From Treponema sp. (GTDB taxonomy: Bacteria; Spirochaetota; Spirochaetia; Treponematales; Treponemataceae), in the NCBI GenBank assembly GCA_017619795.1, contig JAFZRP010000114.1, forward strand, positions 1 to 64,000: DNA of 64,000 nucleotides. Direction: 5' to 3'. The notes under the pieces were generated by a model. It made no database searches and was not told where the DNA came from. It saw only the letters and a list, made by a program, of their open reading frames with translations. A program made the translations under genes and the position numbers. This document shows, piece by piece, positions 27,044-35,952 of this stretch. Each line of letters begins with the position of its first letter. Positions within the stretch are counted from its first letter, which is position 1.

Positions 27044-28788
27044 AAAACAAATCCGCTGAAGCTATAGTTTCTAAAAAGCTCCCGTTCCTTGTTCCAGCAA
27101 AAATCGTAGCGGACAATGCATAAAACCTTTTTATCATCAAGCTTACACCATAAATAGTCATCGTTTTTGCTGGTAGAAGTTTTTTCTAAGAGGAAATCTG
27201 TTATATCAAAAGTGCTGCCTTCAAGCACAAATGTAGCGCGAGGAAGCTCTATAGCATAATCCTGATACTTTCCGTCCTTTGTTCCCCACGACATTTCTCC
27301 TTCGCTAATCTCCGTCATTTTTGAATAGGCACTAATATCAAGATTTACCGGATGCTCAATGTAATAAGTTGCCGAAAACAACTTGTCAGAATCATCATCT
27401 TCCTGATTATGAACTGCAATTCCAAACAATGTTGTAAAGCCTGGTTTTTCGTCCTGATTAGCCTTCATCCAGTCTGGCAGCGGAATCGAACTTTTAAAAG
27501 TCAAATAATCAAAGCTTGAATGAAGCTTTTCCCTGTCTTCTTCGGTAATAGTGATATTGAGTTCGGACTTATCGTAAAAGGTAAGAGTATTGGTTTCTTT
27601 GTCGAACATTCCGTATTTGTTCAGAATCTTCATCATCCTGTTGTACTGACTTTTATGCGCGCTGTTTATTAAGTTCCAGGGTGTAACAGAAGCAAAAAGG
27701 ATGATGGCAGAAAGCAGCAGAAGTGAATATTTTGTGAATGCACCTTTTTTAATAAACGTAACTGCAATTGCAATAATCGAAAAGATAATGAAAAGCAGAC
27801 TCGAAAAACGCCAGCCTGTAAAACCGTAAGCATTCAATCGTATACAATAAGCCGGAATCTGAATACAAATGAGAGGAATAAATGCAAAAGCACCGTATTT
27901 ATAAAAAACACGTACAGCCGGAAGCTCATCGTATTCACGTAAAATATAATAGAAGACAATGTAAATGCACGAAGCAAAAGATACAAACCAGTTTATTTGA
28001 CCGTTTGGCAGCTTCCAGAGAATAAGTGCCTTAAAAAGATAGAGGTAGAGAAGGGCAATCAACAAAAAGAATACCGGCAACAAGATATAAAGGAAAATCA
28101 CCTTAAACGCCTTGCCGGAGCTTTCTTCTTCCCGTTTATAAAACAGATAATATACAAAAACATTTACAGCAAACACAAACAGACAGAACGTTCCACAGTA
28201 GCCATAAATCCTAAAGTCGTCAAAATCAAAAATAAGGTTGGAGAAAGCAAAAATCAAAAGTGAAAGCCCGCCAAAAAGCACTCCCGCCATCAGCCCGCTA
28301 AAAAGAAAATGCTTAATTAACCCGGCAAAATAGGTTTTAGAAGAAACAGAAACCTCGCCGGAGCCTGTGCTAAAGTTTCCCGGAATAAAAATGTAAACAG
28401 TTATAAGCACAACAGCGAATAAAATGCCCCAGTAATAAAGATCTTTGTAGATGTAGTTTCCAAAGCCTCTGTATGCAAAAAAGCCCAGCACCATTCCCAG
28501 CACCGCAATTCCACATTGAAGGCAATACTTTTTCCAGGGTGTTTTAATTGTTTGTGTAAGTAAAGCCGCCGGTATAGAAAAAATGCACCCCATTAATGCC
28601 GCCAATCCCAGCTCCAGAAAAAGCTCTTCAAAATCTTTCCCAAAATTATTGTCTACATCATATATTTCCAGGCAGATAAACACGCACGCTGCCATACTCA
28701 GCAAAAAAATTACCCAGTGTTCTTTTACCGAAGCCATTGTTGTCTTTGCAGCTGTTTTTACACGTTTAAAGAATTCTGTTTTCATCAC
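27034..28788 (-). CDS. DUF4153-like polytopic membrane protein
   Basis: A 584-residue protein with about ten to twelve hydrophobic helices in the first 390 residues, including VIFLLSMAACVFICLEIY, LAALMGCIFSIPAALL and FHLFSG-type loops. A soluble C-terminal domain of about 190 residues follows. The helix spacing and the ARFYILREYDELPAVRVFYK-type loop resemble DUF4153 proteins, whose function is not known. A good GAGG ribosome site precedes the ATG. It converges on the TPM gene with a 10-bp overlap, so the two 3' ends share bases and could interfere with each other. Confidence 0.7.
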   Translation of the reverse strand: MMKTEFFKRVKTAAKTTMASVKEHWVIFLLSMAACVFICLEIYDVDNNFGKDFEELFLELGLAALMGCIFSIPAALLTQTIKTPWKKYCLQCGIAVLGMVLGFFAYRGFGNYIYKDLYYWGILFAVVLITVYIFIPGNFSTGSGEVSVSSKTYFAGLIKHFLFSGLMAGVLFGGLSLLIFAFSNLIFDFDDFRIYGYCGTFCLFVFAVNVFVYYLFYKREEESSGKAFKVIFLYILLPVFFLLIALLYLYLFKALILWKLPNGQINWFVSFASCIYIVFYYILREYDELPAVRVFYKYGAFAFIPLICIQIPAYCIRLNAYGFTGWRFSSLLFIIFSIIAIAVTFIKKGAFTKYSLLLLSAIILFASVTPWNLINSAHKSQYNRMMKILNKYGMFDKETNTLTFYDKSELNITITEEDREKLHSSFDYLTFKSSIPLPDWMKANQDEKPGFTTLFGIAVHNQEDDDSDKLFSATYYIEHPVNLDISAYSKMTEISEGEMSWGTKDGKYQDYAIELPRATFVLEGSTFDITDFLLEKTSTSKNDDYLWCKLDDKKVLCIVRYDFCWNKERELFRNYSFSGFVFYQ

Positions 28789-28819
28789 TTTTCCTCTAAT
28801 GAATTATTATATCATACAC

Positions 28820-28848
28820 TTGACCCGAATATCTTTTTTTTTTAGAAT
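28820..28848 (+). promoter_or_regulatory. promoter of leaderless arginase gene
   Basis: TTGACC (28820-28825), a 17-bp spacer and TAGAAT (28843-28848) form a strong sigma-70-type promoter. The ATG starts 6 nt after the -10 box, so transcription should begin at or beside the start codon, and no Shine-Dalgarno exists. Confidence 0.75.
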
Positions 28849-28854
28849 TTCGGT

Positions 28855-29760
28855 ATGAACGTTCACATTTTGGAAATGCCGCTTGATTTTGGCGCAAGCA
28901 GACACGGCTCTGATATGGGCCCTTCTGCAATTCGACTGGCAGGAATTAAGGAAAGACTGGAAACACTTGGACACAAAACCTTTGAGCACGCTGATATTTT
29001 TCAGGCAAAGGCGCAGGAATACGAAAAGGTTGGAAACGCTAAGGCAAAATATCTAAAGCCGATTGTAAAGGCCTGTAACAAGCTCGCCGCCGAGGTTGAG
29101 GTAATTTCTGCTGCCGGAGATTTTCCACTTGTCCTGGGCGGCGACCACTCTATTGCCCTTGGTTCAATTGCCGGTATTTCTGCAACAGCCAAAAAACAGG
29201 GAAAAACGCTTGGTGTTCTTTATGTGGATGCTCACGGCGACTTTAACACCCCGGAAACTTCTCCAAGTGGAAATATTCACGGAGAGTGTCTTGCCGCTTC
29301 TGCGGGGCTTGGACTTCCGGAGCTTACGAACCTGTATTTTGACGGCCAGAAGGTTGATCCTAAAAATATCTGCTTTGTTGGTTCGCGCGATTTAGACCCG
29401 GGCGAAAAGCAGCTGATGAAACAGTCTGGCGTTACCGTTTTTACAATGAGTGATATTGATTGTCAGGGTTTTCCGGCAGTTGTGCGCCAGGTTCTGGCAT
29501 TCTTCAAAAAGGTTGATGTTATTCACGTCAGCTTTGATATGGATGTTCTGGATCCGATGTTTGCACCTGGAACCGGTATTCCGCTTCCTGGTGGACTTAC
29601 AAACCGAGAGGCGCTTCTTTTAATGGAAGAAATTGCAACAACGGGAAAGGTTCGCTCTGCAGAAATTGTAGAAGTAAATCCAATTCTTGATGTACGAAAT
29701 CAAACTGCAATTCTTGCTGTAAGTCTGGCTGCACGGTTGCTTGGGGAAAAGCTGTACTAA
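28855..29760 (+). CDS. rocF: arginase
   Basis: A 301-residue ureohydrolase of usual length, most like arginase, which converts arginine to ornithine and urea with two Mn ions. [20 protein letters not shown] is the family start. The metal ligands are visible in [18 protein letters not shown] and SFDMDVLDP, all intact, and [20 protein letters not shown] carries the conserved loop. Agmatinase is the alternative, but the N-terminal signature fits arginase better. The enzyme would feed ornithine and glutamate or proline metabolism; proBA lies 30 kb away. The promoter puts the transcript start at the ATG. Confidence 0.9.
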   Translation: MNVHILEMPLDFGASRHGSDMGPSAIRLAGIKERLETLGHKTFEHADIFQAKAQEYEKVGNAKAKYLKPIVKACNKLAAEVEVISAAGDFPLVLGGDHSIALGSIAGISATAKKQGKTLGVLYVDAHGDFNTPETSPSGNIHGECLAASAGLGLPELTNLYFDGQKVDPKNICFVGSRDLDPGEKQLMKQSGVTVFTMSDIDCQGFPAVVRQVLAFFKKVDVIHVSFDMDVLDPMFAPGTGIPLPGGLTNREALLLMEEIATTGKVRSAEIVEVNPILDVRNQTAILAVSLAARLLGEKLY

Positions 29761-29802
29761 GTTTGCCGGTACAGGAACAAGGCAAAAGCTGATGCTAAAG
29801 GT

Positions 29803-31563
29803 TTAAAGCTTATATTTAATTTCACCTTCAATATCGTGACGTTTTTTCCATTCTTCGATTGCGGTAAAATATTTTCTATTTATGGCTGCATTTCCAGGAC
29901 CTAAGGCTTGTACAATTTTATAATGATAAGTTTTGTAATCTTGTTTAATTTCCATGCAGGCTTTCATCTTGTTATGAATTATTAGAACAACAATTATTGA
30001 GGTTTTGGATAGAACTTTGTTTCTGTAAAGATAACCTACACAGTTGCGCATATTTGTACTAATTTCGTAAAGCTCATCGGTATTTTTTGGAAGAGCAAAG
30101 AAAAAGGCATCTTCAGGTCCTCTTGCAAGGATTTTTTTACCCAGATTAAAATCGGCTTTCGAAGGATGACTTTCGTTTTCAACTTTTTCATATTCAAACA
30201 TATCTTCTACAGGTTCTATTTCATTTTCTGTATTTACGTCGTCACCATCATCAGAAACAAGGGTTTCATCTGCATCCTGTATATTTGAATTATTAGTTTT
30301 CATTTTTTCTGCTTTTAGCATCATAAGACGATTTTGTTTTATAGATTCATAATCCTTTTTTATTTTCAGTTCCGGAATTGAATCAATAAAATCTTCAAAC
30401 TTGAGGACATCTTCATCATATTCAATCTCTTGATTTGTTACTTTTTCTGCATTACTTCTATAGCCCCTTCTGTTATCATCATTATCTTCTCCAAAATACA
30501 GAAGAAGCTGGTCGTGCATTTGATTTGTAAAGCCTTCTTTTAGGATTCTTTCGTGAAAAGCTACCGGAAGATTTCTTGCATTTCTGTTGTAAACACCAAG
30601 GGCATCAAAAATAACATTTGGCTCGGTTTCTTTAAAAAACTTAATCATCCTTTTTACAATTACAGCTTCACTTTTATCGGTGCGTGCATTTTGAACCCAT
30701 AGTCTTAGTCCATTCAATACGTTTTTGCCTTGATACAGATTCAAATAAATCGACCTGTTTTTTATTGAAAAACGAAGCCTATCGACCTCTATAAAAATCT
30801 TATACATAGTTTCATCAGAAACAAGAGTTTTAATTGCATCGGAGTTTGTAAAACCAATATATTGGCAAAGTGCGTGAAGAAGAATTGTTTCAGGTTTTTT
30901 ATGAAAATCCTTGCGAAGTCTTTTTGTTTCTTTTAATTGGACAAGGTTGCAGAAATCCTTAAAAAGATTTAAGTCTGCCCGGAAATTGAAGCTTTTGACA
31001 TTATCAACTTTTTTCTCTATTTGATTAAACTCCGGACAACCTGGATATTTTATAAAATCTTTAATGCTGGCATTTTCGGCGTGCAGATCAATTCCAAACT
31101 TTCTTTTACAAAGACCAAGGGTAACGTGCATTATTTTATTGTTTATATCTGGAGGAATATCTTTAAGATCATAATCCCTTGGATGACTCATAATTCCGTT
31201 ATTAAAGTCAATTATTTTGGAGTAAACCTTTTGGGTTGTAAAAATCTGATTTTCGTAAACGTCAATCCAGAACCAGCGTTCGTTTACTCTGATCAAAAAG
31301 TTGTCTGTATCAATAATGAACTCGTATTGATTTTTGTTCCAGTTTTTATTCAGCCCGATATTTGAAGGCAATTTGAGTCCGCAGGAAAAAAACATATTAT
31401 TGTCGGGAGTGATAGTGATTAATTCCCAGCGTTTATGAAAGTCGCACCAACCCCTTTTTGTTTTGTTGTCAAAGGGAATAAGCACTTGAGGCGTCAGAGA
31501 AATAGTTGCATTTTCGAGGTCTTGCTTTAATGGGTTATACTTATAGGAATAGCGGACTATCAT
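29803..31563 (-). CDS. PcfJ-domain protein 1
   Basis: A 586-residue protein. The C-terminal 100 residues form a PcfJ-like domain: FFFALPKNTDELYEISTNMR, NCVGYLYRNKVLS, and ACMEIKQDYKTYHYKIVQAL then GPGN. PcfJ is named from conjugative plasmids, and its biochemical role is not established. The N-terminal 450 residues have no recognised domain, but the start (MIVRYSYKYN) and layout match the second PcfJ-like gene at 39631. An acidic linker (about 400-470) precedes the PcfJ part. It converges on rocF and has no clear Shine-Dalgarno. Confidence 0.75.
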   Translation of the reverse strand: MIVRYSYKYNPLKQDLENATISLTPQVLIPFDNKTKRGWCDFHKRWELITITPDNNMFFSCGLKLPSNIGLNKNWNKNQYEFIIDTDNFLIRVNERWFWIDVYENQIFTTQKVYSKIIDFNNGIMSHPRDYDLKDIPPDINNKIMHVTLGLCKRKFGIDLHAENASIKDFIKYPGCPEFNQIEKKVDNVKSFNFRADLNLFKDFCNLVQLKETKRLRKDFHKKPETILLHALCQYIGFTNSDAIKTLVSDETMYKIFIEVDRLRFSIKNRSIYLNLYQGKNVLNGLRLWVQNARTDKSEAVIVKRMIKFFKETEPNVIFDALGVYNRNARNLPVAFHERILKEGFTNQMHDQLLLYFGEDNDDNRRGYRSNAEKVTNQEIEYDEDVLKFEDFIDSIPELKIKKDYESIKQNRLMMLKAEKMKTNNSNIQDADETLVSDDGDDVNTENEIEPVEDMFEYEKVENESHPSKADFNLGKKILARGPEDAFFFALPKNTDELYEISTNMRNCVGYLYRNKVLSKTSIIVVLIIHNKMKACMEIKQDYKTYHYKIVQALGPGNAAINRKYFTAIEEWKKRHDIEGEIKYKL

Positions 31564-31584
31564 AAAAAAATGTTTATTTTCTGC

Positions 31585-31977
31585 TTACTTATGTCGCTCT
31601 TTATACTCTTCGCTGCCAGATTCAATCCAATCATTAAAACCCTTAAAAAGATCTTCAGTTGTAACAATCAGAGTCTGCAAAAGCTTTTCTCCAAAGTCTC
31701 CAGTCTTTGAAGCGGCAACAGCAGCCTTGTTATTGCACATCTCTACAGATTTATCTACTGTAAGCTCCCAGATTTCTTTTGTCCAGTTTCCGTTACATTT
31801 TTTATAGTAATAAAGATAGGTTGTATCGATAATGTTCTGCTCATATTTTTCAATTTTGTGACCAAGCTCTTTCTGAACGTCCTTATAAAGCTTATCTACC
31901 GTTGCCTTTTTTGCATTAAAAGCGAACAGCTGAACTGCCATCAAAAAAATACCAAAAACCACAAAGATTCGTTTCAT
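31585..31977 (-). CDS. small exported protein
   Basis: A 130-residue protein with a signal peptide (MKRIFVVFGIFLMAVQLFAF, cleavage near AFNA). The mature part is helical and charged with two Cys (KKCNGNW and EMCNNK) that could form one disulfide. No family is recognised. The start is supported by GGAG. It lies upstream of the PcfJ gene on the same strand with 21 bp between, so the two may be co-transcribed. Confidence 0.6.
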   Translation of the reverse strand: MKRIFVVFGIFLMAVQLFAFNAKKATVDKLYKDVQKELGHKIEKYEQNIIDTTYLYYYKKCNGNWTKEIWELTVDKSVEMCNNKAAVAASKTGDFGEKLLQTLIVTTEDLFKGFNDWIESGSEEYKERHK

Positions 31978-32003
31978 TTTTCCTCTCCTGACTTAAAAAC
32001 AAT

Positions 32004-32393
32004 TTACTCTTGAATTTTACCATTCATTTCCTGGATTTTGTCGATTGCTGGTAAAAACTCAAAGCACATATAGTTCCATAAAATGTTATTTGTTTTGAAC
32101 TCTGGTTTTTTGTTATTGAAGTTTTCCCTTGTTTTTACACAGAGAGAATAAATTGAAAAACTATATTCTTTAAGGGCCCTGGCATGTTCAATTATATTAT
32201 CTTCGCCCTGCTTTTCTTTAATTTTTTCTTTTGCTTCAGGCGGCATGCTTTCTAGTTGATCTAATAGACTTTGAATTGACTCATCCTGCTTTTTAAGTCC
32301 TTCTTCGAGGTTATTTATAAAATTTTCTGTAATGGTGATATTGTTTTCAAGAGAATCTGTAAAACCCATTTTTGAAAGTGTTTCATCATACAT
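32004..32393 (-). CDS. hypothetical cytosolic protein
   Basis: A 129-residue protein counted from the ATG at 32393, which has GGAGA eight bases upstream; the frame also runs back to 32429 without support. It is strongly helical and acidic (NFINNLEEGLKKQDESIQSL), probably a coiled coil, with no recognised domain and no signal peptide. It lies 26 bp before the small exported protein gene on the same strand. Confidence 0.55.
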   Translation of the reverse strand: MYDETLSKMGFTDSLENNITITENFINNLEEGLKKQDESIQSLLDQLESMPPEAKEKIKEKQGEDNIIEHARALKEYSFSIYSLCVKTRENFNNKKPEFKTNNILWNYMCFEFLPAIDKIQEMNGKIQE

Positions 32394-32554
32394 AATCACG
32401 TCTCCTTGAAAGCTCAAAATCAAAATCATACTTTTCGTAAATCAATTCCATAAACCCTCCTTTAATCTTTATACTATTATAAATGTGATATTGAATAATT
32501 AACAGTTTTTTTGGAAAACGTAGAATATTAAATTTGTAAAAGGGATAAAGAATG

Positions 32555-33304
32555 TTAATTAAGTTCTTTTTGAAGTTCTAATACTTCATCAACAGTCAAA
32601 CCTTCTGCTTGAGCAATCTGTTCAACAGTTCCAAGTTTCATTTTAAGAAGATTCGTTGCAGCTTCTATGGCTTTTTCTCGTTTACCACGTTCTTCACCAA
32701 TTGCAATGCCTTCTTCACGAGCATAAGTTTGCTGTCGTTCCCAAGTCATATACTGAAACCTCCATTGCATATTGTGTTTGGCATCGGTGACGTATTTATC
32801 TAAGTCTGAAGTATAACTGTTCGTTGCTTTGTTTGAGATAAGGAACTCAAAAAAACTCCTTACTTCCTTGTCTTGAAGTATTTTAGCACAAGTTTCGGCA
32901 ATAAAAAAGTGTTTTAGTGCCTTGTCGTTCAAGCTTGTATTTCCGTCTTCTTTACAGATGTATTCGAATGTGTATATTGGTAGACCTTTTTTGAAAATGT
33001 CATCTATACAAATAAATATAACATGCGAATCATTCAAATACTTGTATGGCTGCCCAGATTTTAACGTATCTAAATCCATAAGAGCCTGATAATATCTGGA
33101 GCGTTTGGGCAAGTCTTTTGTATTGGTGGCTTGCATCTCAATGTCGTACATTTTGCCGGTATCTTTTATGAAAACGTCAAGACGGATGCTCTTTGAATCG
33201 TGATCCAGGTCAATTACTTCTTCGCTGTGCATTTCCATTTTTTCAATTTTGATGTTGAGAAGCATTTCAATTAAATGTTTACATGCATCTGGATGATGAC
33301 GCAT
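32555..33304 (-). CDS. Rpn/PD-(D/E)XK nuclease-family protein, start missing or unusual
   Basis: At least 249 residues. LDVFIKDTGKMYDIEMQATN contains the PD-(D/E)XK core (Asp, then Glu-Met-Gln), followed by DLPKRSRYYQALMDLDTLKS, the usual Rpn arrangement. A basic and Glu-rich tail with a short helical ending (EQIAQAEGLTVDEVLELQKE) matches the family. The first ATG (33304) begins inside the conserved region. Upstream codons in frame read KITPEEKWEQATLANNFIFY followed by KV, which looks like the true N-terminal part, but no ATG, GTG or TTG was found in frame before a terminator-like hairpin. The gene may be 5'-truncated or use a rare start. Confidence 0.75.
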   Translation of the reverse strand: MRHHPDACKHLIEMLLNIKIEKMEMHSEEVIDLDHDSKSIRLDVFIKDTGKMYDIEMQATNTKDLPKRSRYYQALMDLDTLKSGQPYKYLNDSHVIFICIDDIFKKGLPIYTFEYICKEDGNTSLNDKALKHFFIAETCAKILQDKEVRSFFEFLISNKATNSYTSDLDKYVTDAKHNMQWRFQYMTWERQQTYAREEGIAIGEERGKREKAIEAATNLLKMKLGTVEQIAQAEGLTVDEVLELQKELN

Positions 33305-33412
33305 GACTTTGTAAAAAATAAAATTGTTGGCTAGGGTTGCCTGTTCCCATTTTTCTTCGGGTGTTATTTTTTGCGAAAAATTGGGGAAATACCCAAGAAA
33401 AAGTCTTGTTAA

Positions 33413-33440
33413 ATAAAAAACTCCCCTTTCGGAGAGTTTA
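33413..33440 (-). terminator. rho-independent terminator on minus strand
   Basis: On the minus strand AAACTCTCC, GAAA and GGGGAGTTT form a stem followed by TTTTATTT. It ends transcription from tRNA-Thr and the tRNA-like element and sits directly upstream of the Rpn coding region. Confidence 0.8.
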
Positions 33441-33442
33441 AA

Positions 33443-33590
33443 GCCGATTGTCGGACTTGAACAAACCCCTCCAGTCGCAGACGTCGTGTCTGCTCCTTCC
33501 GGGCGCCTACGCTCGCTGACGACGGCATCCGTGCCGTCTTTTCCTCCCTAATCGGTCGGCGCGAGCTCCGTTACTCAGTTCAAGTCTGAT
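33443..33590. repeat. tRNA-arm-flanked inverted element
   Basis: A GC-rich 148-bp stretch whose left end reads as a tRNA T-arm and acceptor on the minus strand (GTTCAAGTCCGAC then AATCGGC). Its right end repeats the tRNA-Thr T-arm on the plus strand (TACTCAGTTCAAGTCTG, 33572-33588). The ends are thus inverted (GGACTTGAAC at 33453 and GTTCAAGTCT at 33578). Two hairpins lie inside, with arms GACGGCA/TGCCGTC and GCAGAC/GTCTGC. It is not a complete tRNA gene. Confidence 0.6.
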
Positions 33591-33635
33591 GAACAGATTG
33601 AATTATTACCGATAAAGTAAGGTTAAAATAAAAAA

Positions 33636-33707
33636 GCCGATTCCCAGACTTGAACTGAGTACCTGCGCGTTACGAATGCGCTGCTCTACCGGGTGAGCTA
33701 AATCGGC
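33636..33707 (-). tRNA. tRNA-Thr (anticodon CGU)
   Basis: On the minus strand the acceptor GCCGATT pairs perfectly with AATCGGC. The D arm GCTC/GAGC, the anticodon loop TTCGTAA with anticodon CGT, and the T arm CTCAG/TTCAAGT/CTGGG are all present. The anticodon stem has one A-C mismatch next to the loop. The 3' CCA is not encoded. It reads ACG threonine codons. It is followed downstream by the tRNA-arm-flanked element and a terminator. Confidence 0.9.
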
Positions 33708-33770
33708 AAAAAAGATATATATGAAAAATGTGTGAGTCGGGTCGCAGAAAGCTACCGCGGAAATAAAGGT

Positions 33771-35015
33771 TTAGCGGATGGCGTTTCCGCTGCGAGTGTC
33801 ATACATTCGTTTCATATCAACAATGTTGTTTACGATGATGTAGTTATCATACATTTCGATCTTTCTTTTTTCAATAAGCTTGTTGATTTCTTCATGTGTA
33901 ACTTCAAGAGAAAGACCTGACCAGTGAGCCATGTCAGAAATAGTAACGTTGAAACGTCTGGCTTTTTCTGCAGGATTCATGGTTGGATTCATTTCATCGA
34001 GCATAAGGAATACATCGGCAAGACGAGCCTGCAAATCTTTTACAACAAGGATTCTGAAGCGGCGTTTCTGGTCGTAAATACGTTTGCAGAAAAGCTTAAG
34101 CAGAACGAGTGCAATCTGAGGGTTGCCGGTAATAAGAAGCTCGAAGTTTTCTTTATTGAACTCAAGACACTTTACGTAACCGCTTGCCATACAGGTAGCA
34201 GAACGTGGAGAATTATCAAGAATAGCCATTTCGCCGAAGAACTCGCCTGGTTTAAGAATGTCCAGATTCTTCAAAGTTCCGTTTACACTCTTTACAAGCT
34301 GAACTCTACCGCTCTGAATTAAATAGAAGCAGTCACCTGGTTCATATTCAGCAATAATAACCTGTCCCGGCTCATATTCCTTTGCAAAGCGTTCAAAGGC
34401 AGGAAGCGAGAATATTTTAAGGGATGATGATGAACCTTCTGCTGATTCTACAGGAGCTGAAAGCTTGTTTGCAGCTTTAAGGCGTTCATTCTTAATTTTT
34501 GCTTCGGTATATAATTTTGCAACTTCTTCTTTTCTTGGAGTATTAGGATAGCGGGTAAGGAACTTAAGATAAACATCGCAGGCTGAGCGGAACTGTTCAT
34601 CCTCATAGAAGCTCTGTGCTACAGAAAGCATTCCAGACTGCTGATCAACTGAAACATTGTTAAGGATAGACTCTGTTTTTTTATGGATCTGACGAAGCTG
34701 ATTAGAGAATACACGGAGCATTTTCATAATCAACTGCTTATTATTACTAACAAGGATTTCGAACTCTTGAACTGTAAGTGCAACTGCAATTGTAGGAACT
34801 AAGGCTGTTGCAGTTTCTTCACGGGCAAAATGACCAAGTGCAGATTTTACGCCAAAAAACTCACCACTTTTTACTTGCTCTGCTACAGCCTGTCCAGTTT
34901 CAATATCAGTGCTTGATAAGAGGACAGCACCCTGCTGCATGATGAAAACTCTTTCATCACGATCGCCTTCAAAGTAAATGATAGACCCTTTTGTGTATTG
35001 CATCGCTTTTGGCAT
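33771..35015 (-). CDS. Crp-like regulator with two cyclic-nucleotide-binding domains
   Basis: A 414-residue protein. Residues about 1-115 are one cNMP-binding beta-roll (KGSIIYFEGDRDERVFIMQQ, then GEFFGVKSALG). Residues about 210-325 are a second, better kept one (EPGDCFYLIQSGRVQLVKSV, then PGEFFGEMAILDNSPRSATC), including the GE and R-S-A phosphate-cassette residues. The C-terminal 85 residues look like a Crp-type winged helix (FNVTISDMAHWSGLSLEVTH, EEINKLIEK). A short TPR-like helical segment (about 120-180) joins the two. The start has GGAGAAAGG. Double-cNMP Crp-like proteins are common in spirochetes; the ligand is not known. tRNA-Thr lies just downstream. Confidence 0.85.
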   Translation of the reverse strand: MPKAMQYTKGSIIYFEGDRDERVFIMQQGAVLLSSTDIETGQAVAEQVKSGEFFGVKSALGHFAREETATALVPTIAVALTVQEFEILVSNNKQLIMKMLRVFSNQLRQIHKKTESILNNVSVDQQSGMLSVAQSFYEDEQFRSACDVYLKFLTRYPNTPRKEEVAKLYTEAKIKNERLKAANKLSAPVESAEGSSSSLKIFSLPAFERFAKEYEPGQVIIAEYEPGDCFYLIQSGRVQLVKSVNGTLKNLDILKPGEFFGEMAILDNSPRSATCMASGYVKCLEFNKENFELLITGNPQIALVLLKLFCKRIYDQKRRFRILVVKDLQARLADVFLMLDEMNPTMNPAEKARRFNVTISDMAHWSGLSLEVTHEEINKLIEKRKIEMYDNYIIVNNIVDMKRMYDTRSGNAIR

Positions 35016-35088
35016 AAAGATCCTTTCTCCTAAATAATAAGCCTAATCCTAGTTAAACTATATTATATCATAAGTTTAAAAAATATGC

Positions 35089-35094
35089 TATTCT
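35089..35094 (+). promoter_or_regulatory. -10 box of a probably leaderless gene
   Basis: TATTCT is followed by AAATGT and the ATG at 35101, so transcription should start at or beside the ATG. No Shine-Dalgarno is present. Confidence 0.45.
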
Positions 35095-35100
35095 AAATGT

Positions 35101-35952
35101 ATGATTGATTTACATGTTCATACGACAGCATCAGACGGACAATATACTCCTACTGATATTATCGGCATGGCTGCGGAAAAAAATATAAAAATTATTGCAA
35201 TTACTGATCATGATACGGTTGCGGGGCTCGAAGAAGGCAAAAAAGCGGCCGAAAAAGCAGGAATTACGCTTGTTCAGGGCATAGAATTGAATATAAATAA
35301 CTCTGCAGTGAACGTAAACGGCGAGTTTCATCTTCTGGGACTTGGACTAAAGAATATTTCATCATCACTTACTAAAATAATCGAAGATCTTATAAATAAC
35401 CGCAACTTTCGAAACCAGGAAATAATAAAAAAGATTCAGGCAGATGGTTTTGACCTTACGCTCGAAGAAATGCTGGAGGATTTTCCAAATACAGTTATTG
35501 GAAGACCACATTTTGCTGCAGAGCTTGTAAAAAAGAAGATTGTAAAAACCCGTCAGCTTGCGTTTGACAAATATCTTGCAAAGGGACGTCCCTGGTACGT
35601 GAACAGAGTAGGAGCAAATCTAGATGAGGCAATTACAGCAATAAAGGATTCAGGCGGTTCTCCGGTTCTTGCACATCCTATGTCGCTTTATCTTTCGTGG
35701 GGAAAGCTGCCAGATGCCCTGCAGAATTATTACGAAAGGGGAATTGAGGGACTTGAAGCCTTCCATCCGGGAGCACGAGTTACAGAATGCCTGCGTCTGG
35801 AAGAGTTAGGACGTAAAATCGGTTATTTTATAACTGCGGGCAGCGATTTTCACGGTGAAAAAATCCGCTCAGACAGGAAGCTTGGCTATACCTGCGGCGG
35901 TAAAAAAATAGAAGATAAATATTGGGAAGATATAAAGGAGATTCTTTTATGA
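35101..35952 (+). CDS. PHP-domain phosphoesterase
   Basis: A 283-residue PHP-fold metal-dependent phosphoesterase, similar to the YciV/RNase AM type that acts on nucleoside 3',5'-bisphosphates or the 5' ends of RNA. MIDLHVHTTASDGQYTPTDI gives the first metal ligands (HxH, then D), AITDHDT the second set, GRPHFA and VLAHP the third, and the late GSDFHG the last. The ATG lies 6 nt after a TATTCT box with no Shine-Dalgarno. Its 3' end overlaps uppP by 4 bp (ATGA), so the two are translationally coupled. Confidence 0.87.
   Translation: MIDLHVHTTASDGQYTPTDIIGMAAEKNIKIIAITDHDTVAGLEEGKKAAEKAGITLVQGIELNINNSAVNVNGEFHLLGLGLKNISSSLTKIIEDLINNRNFRNQEIIKKIQADGFDLTLEEMLEDFPNTVIGRPHFAAELVKKKIVKTRQLAFDKYLAKGRPWYVNRVGANLDEAITAIKDSGGSPVLAHPMSLYLSWGKLPDALQNYYERGIEGLEAFHPGARVTECLRLEELGRKIGYFITAGSDFHGEKIRSDRKLGYTCGGKKIEDKYWEDIKEILL

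Noticed and set aside
33443..33590. A second complete tRNA gene
   Set aside because: A T-arm and acceptor-like end exist, but no D or anticodon arm can be folded in the right place, so it is listed as a tRNA-derived element.
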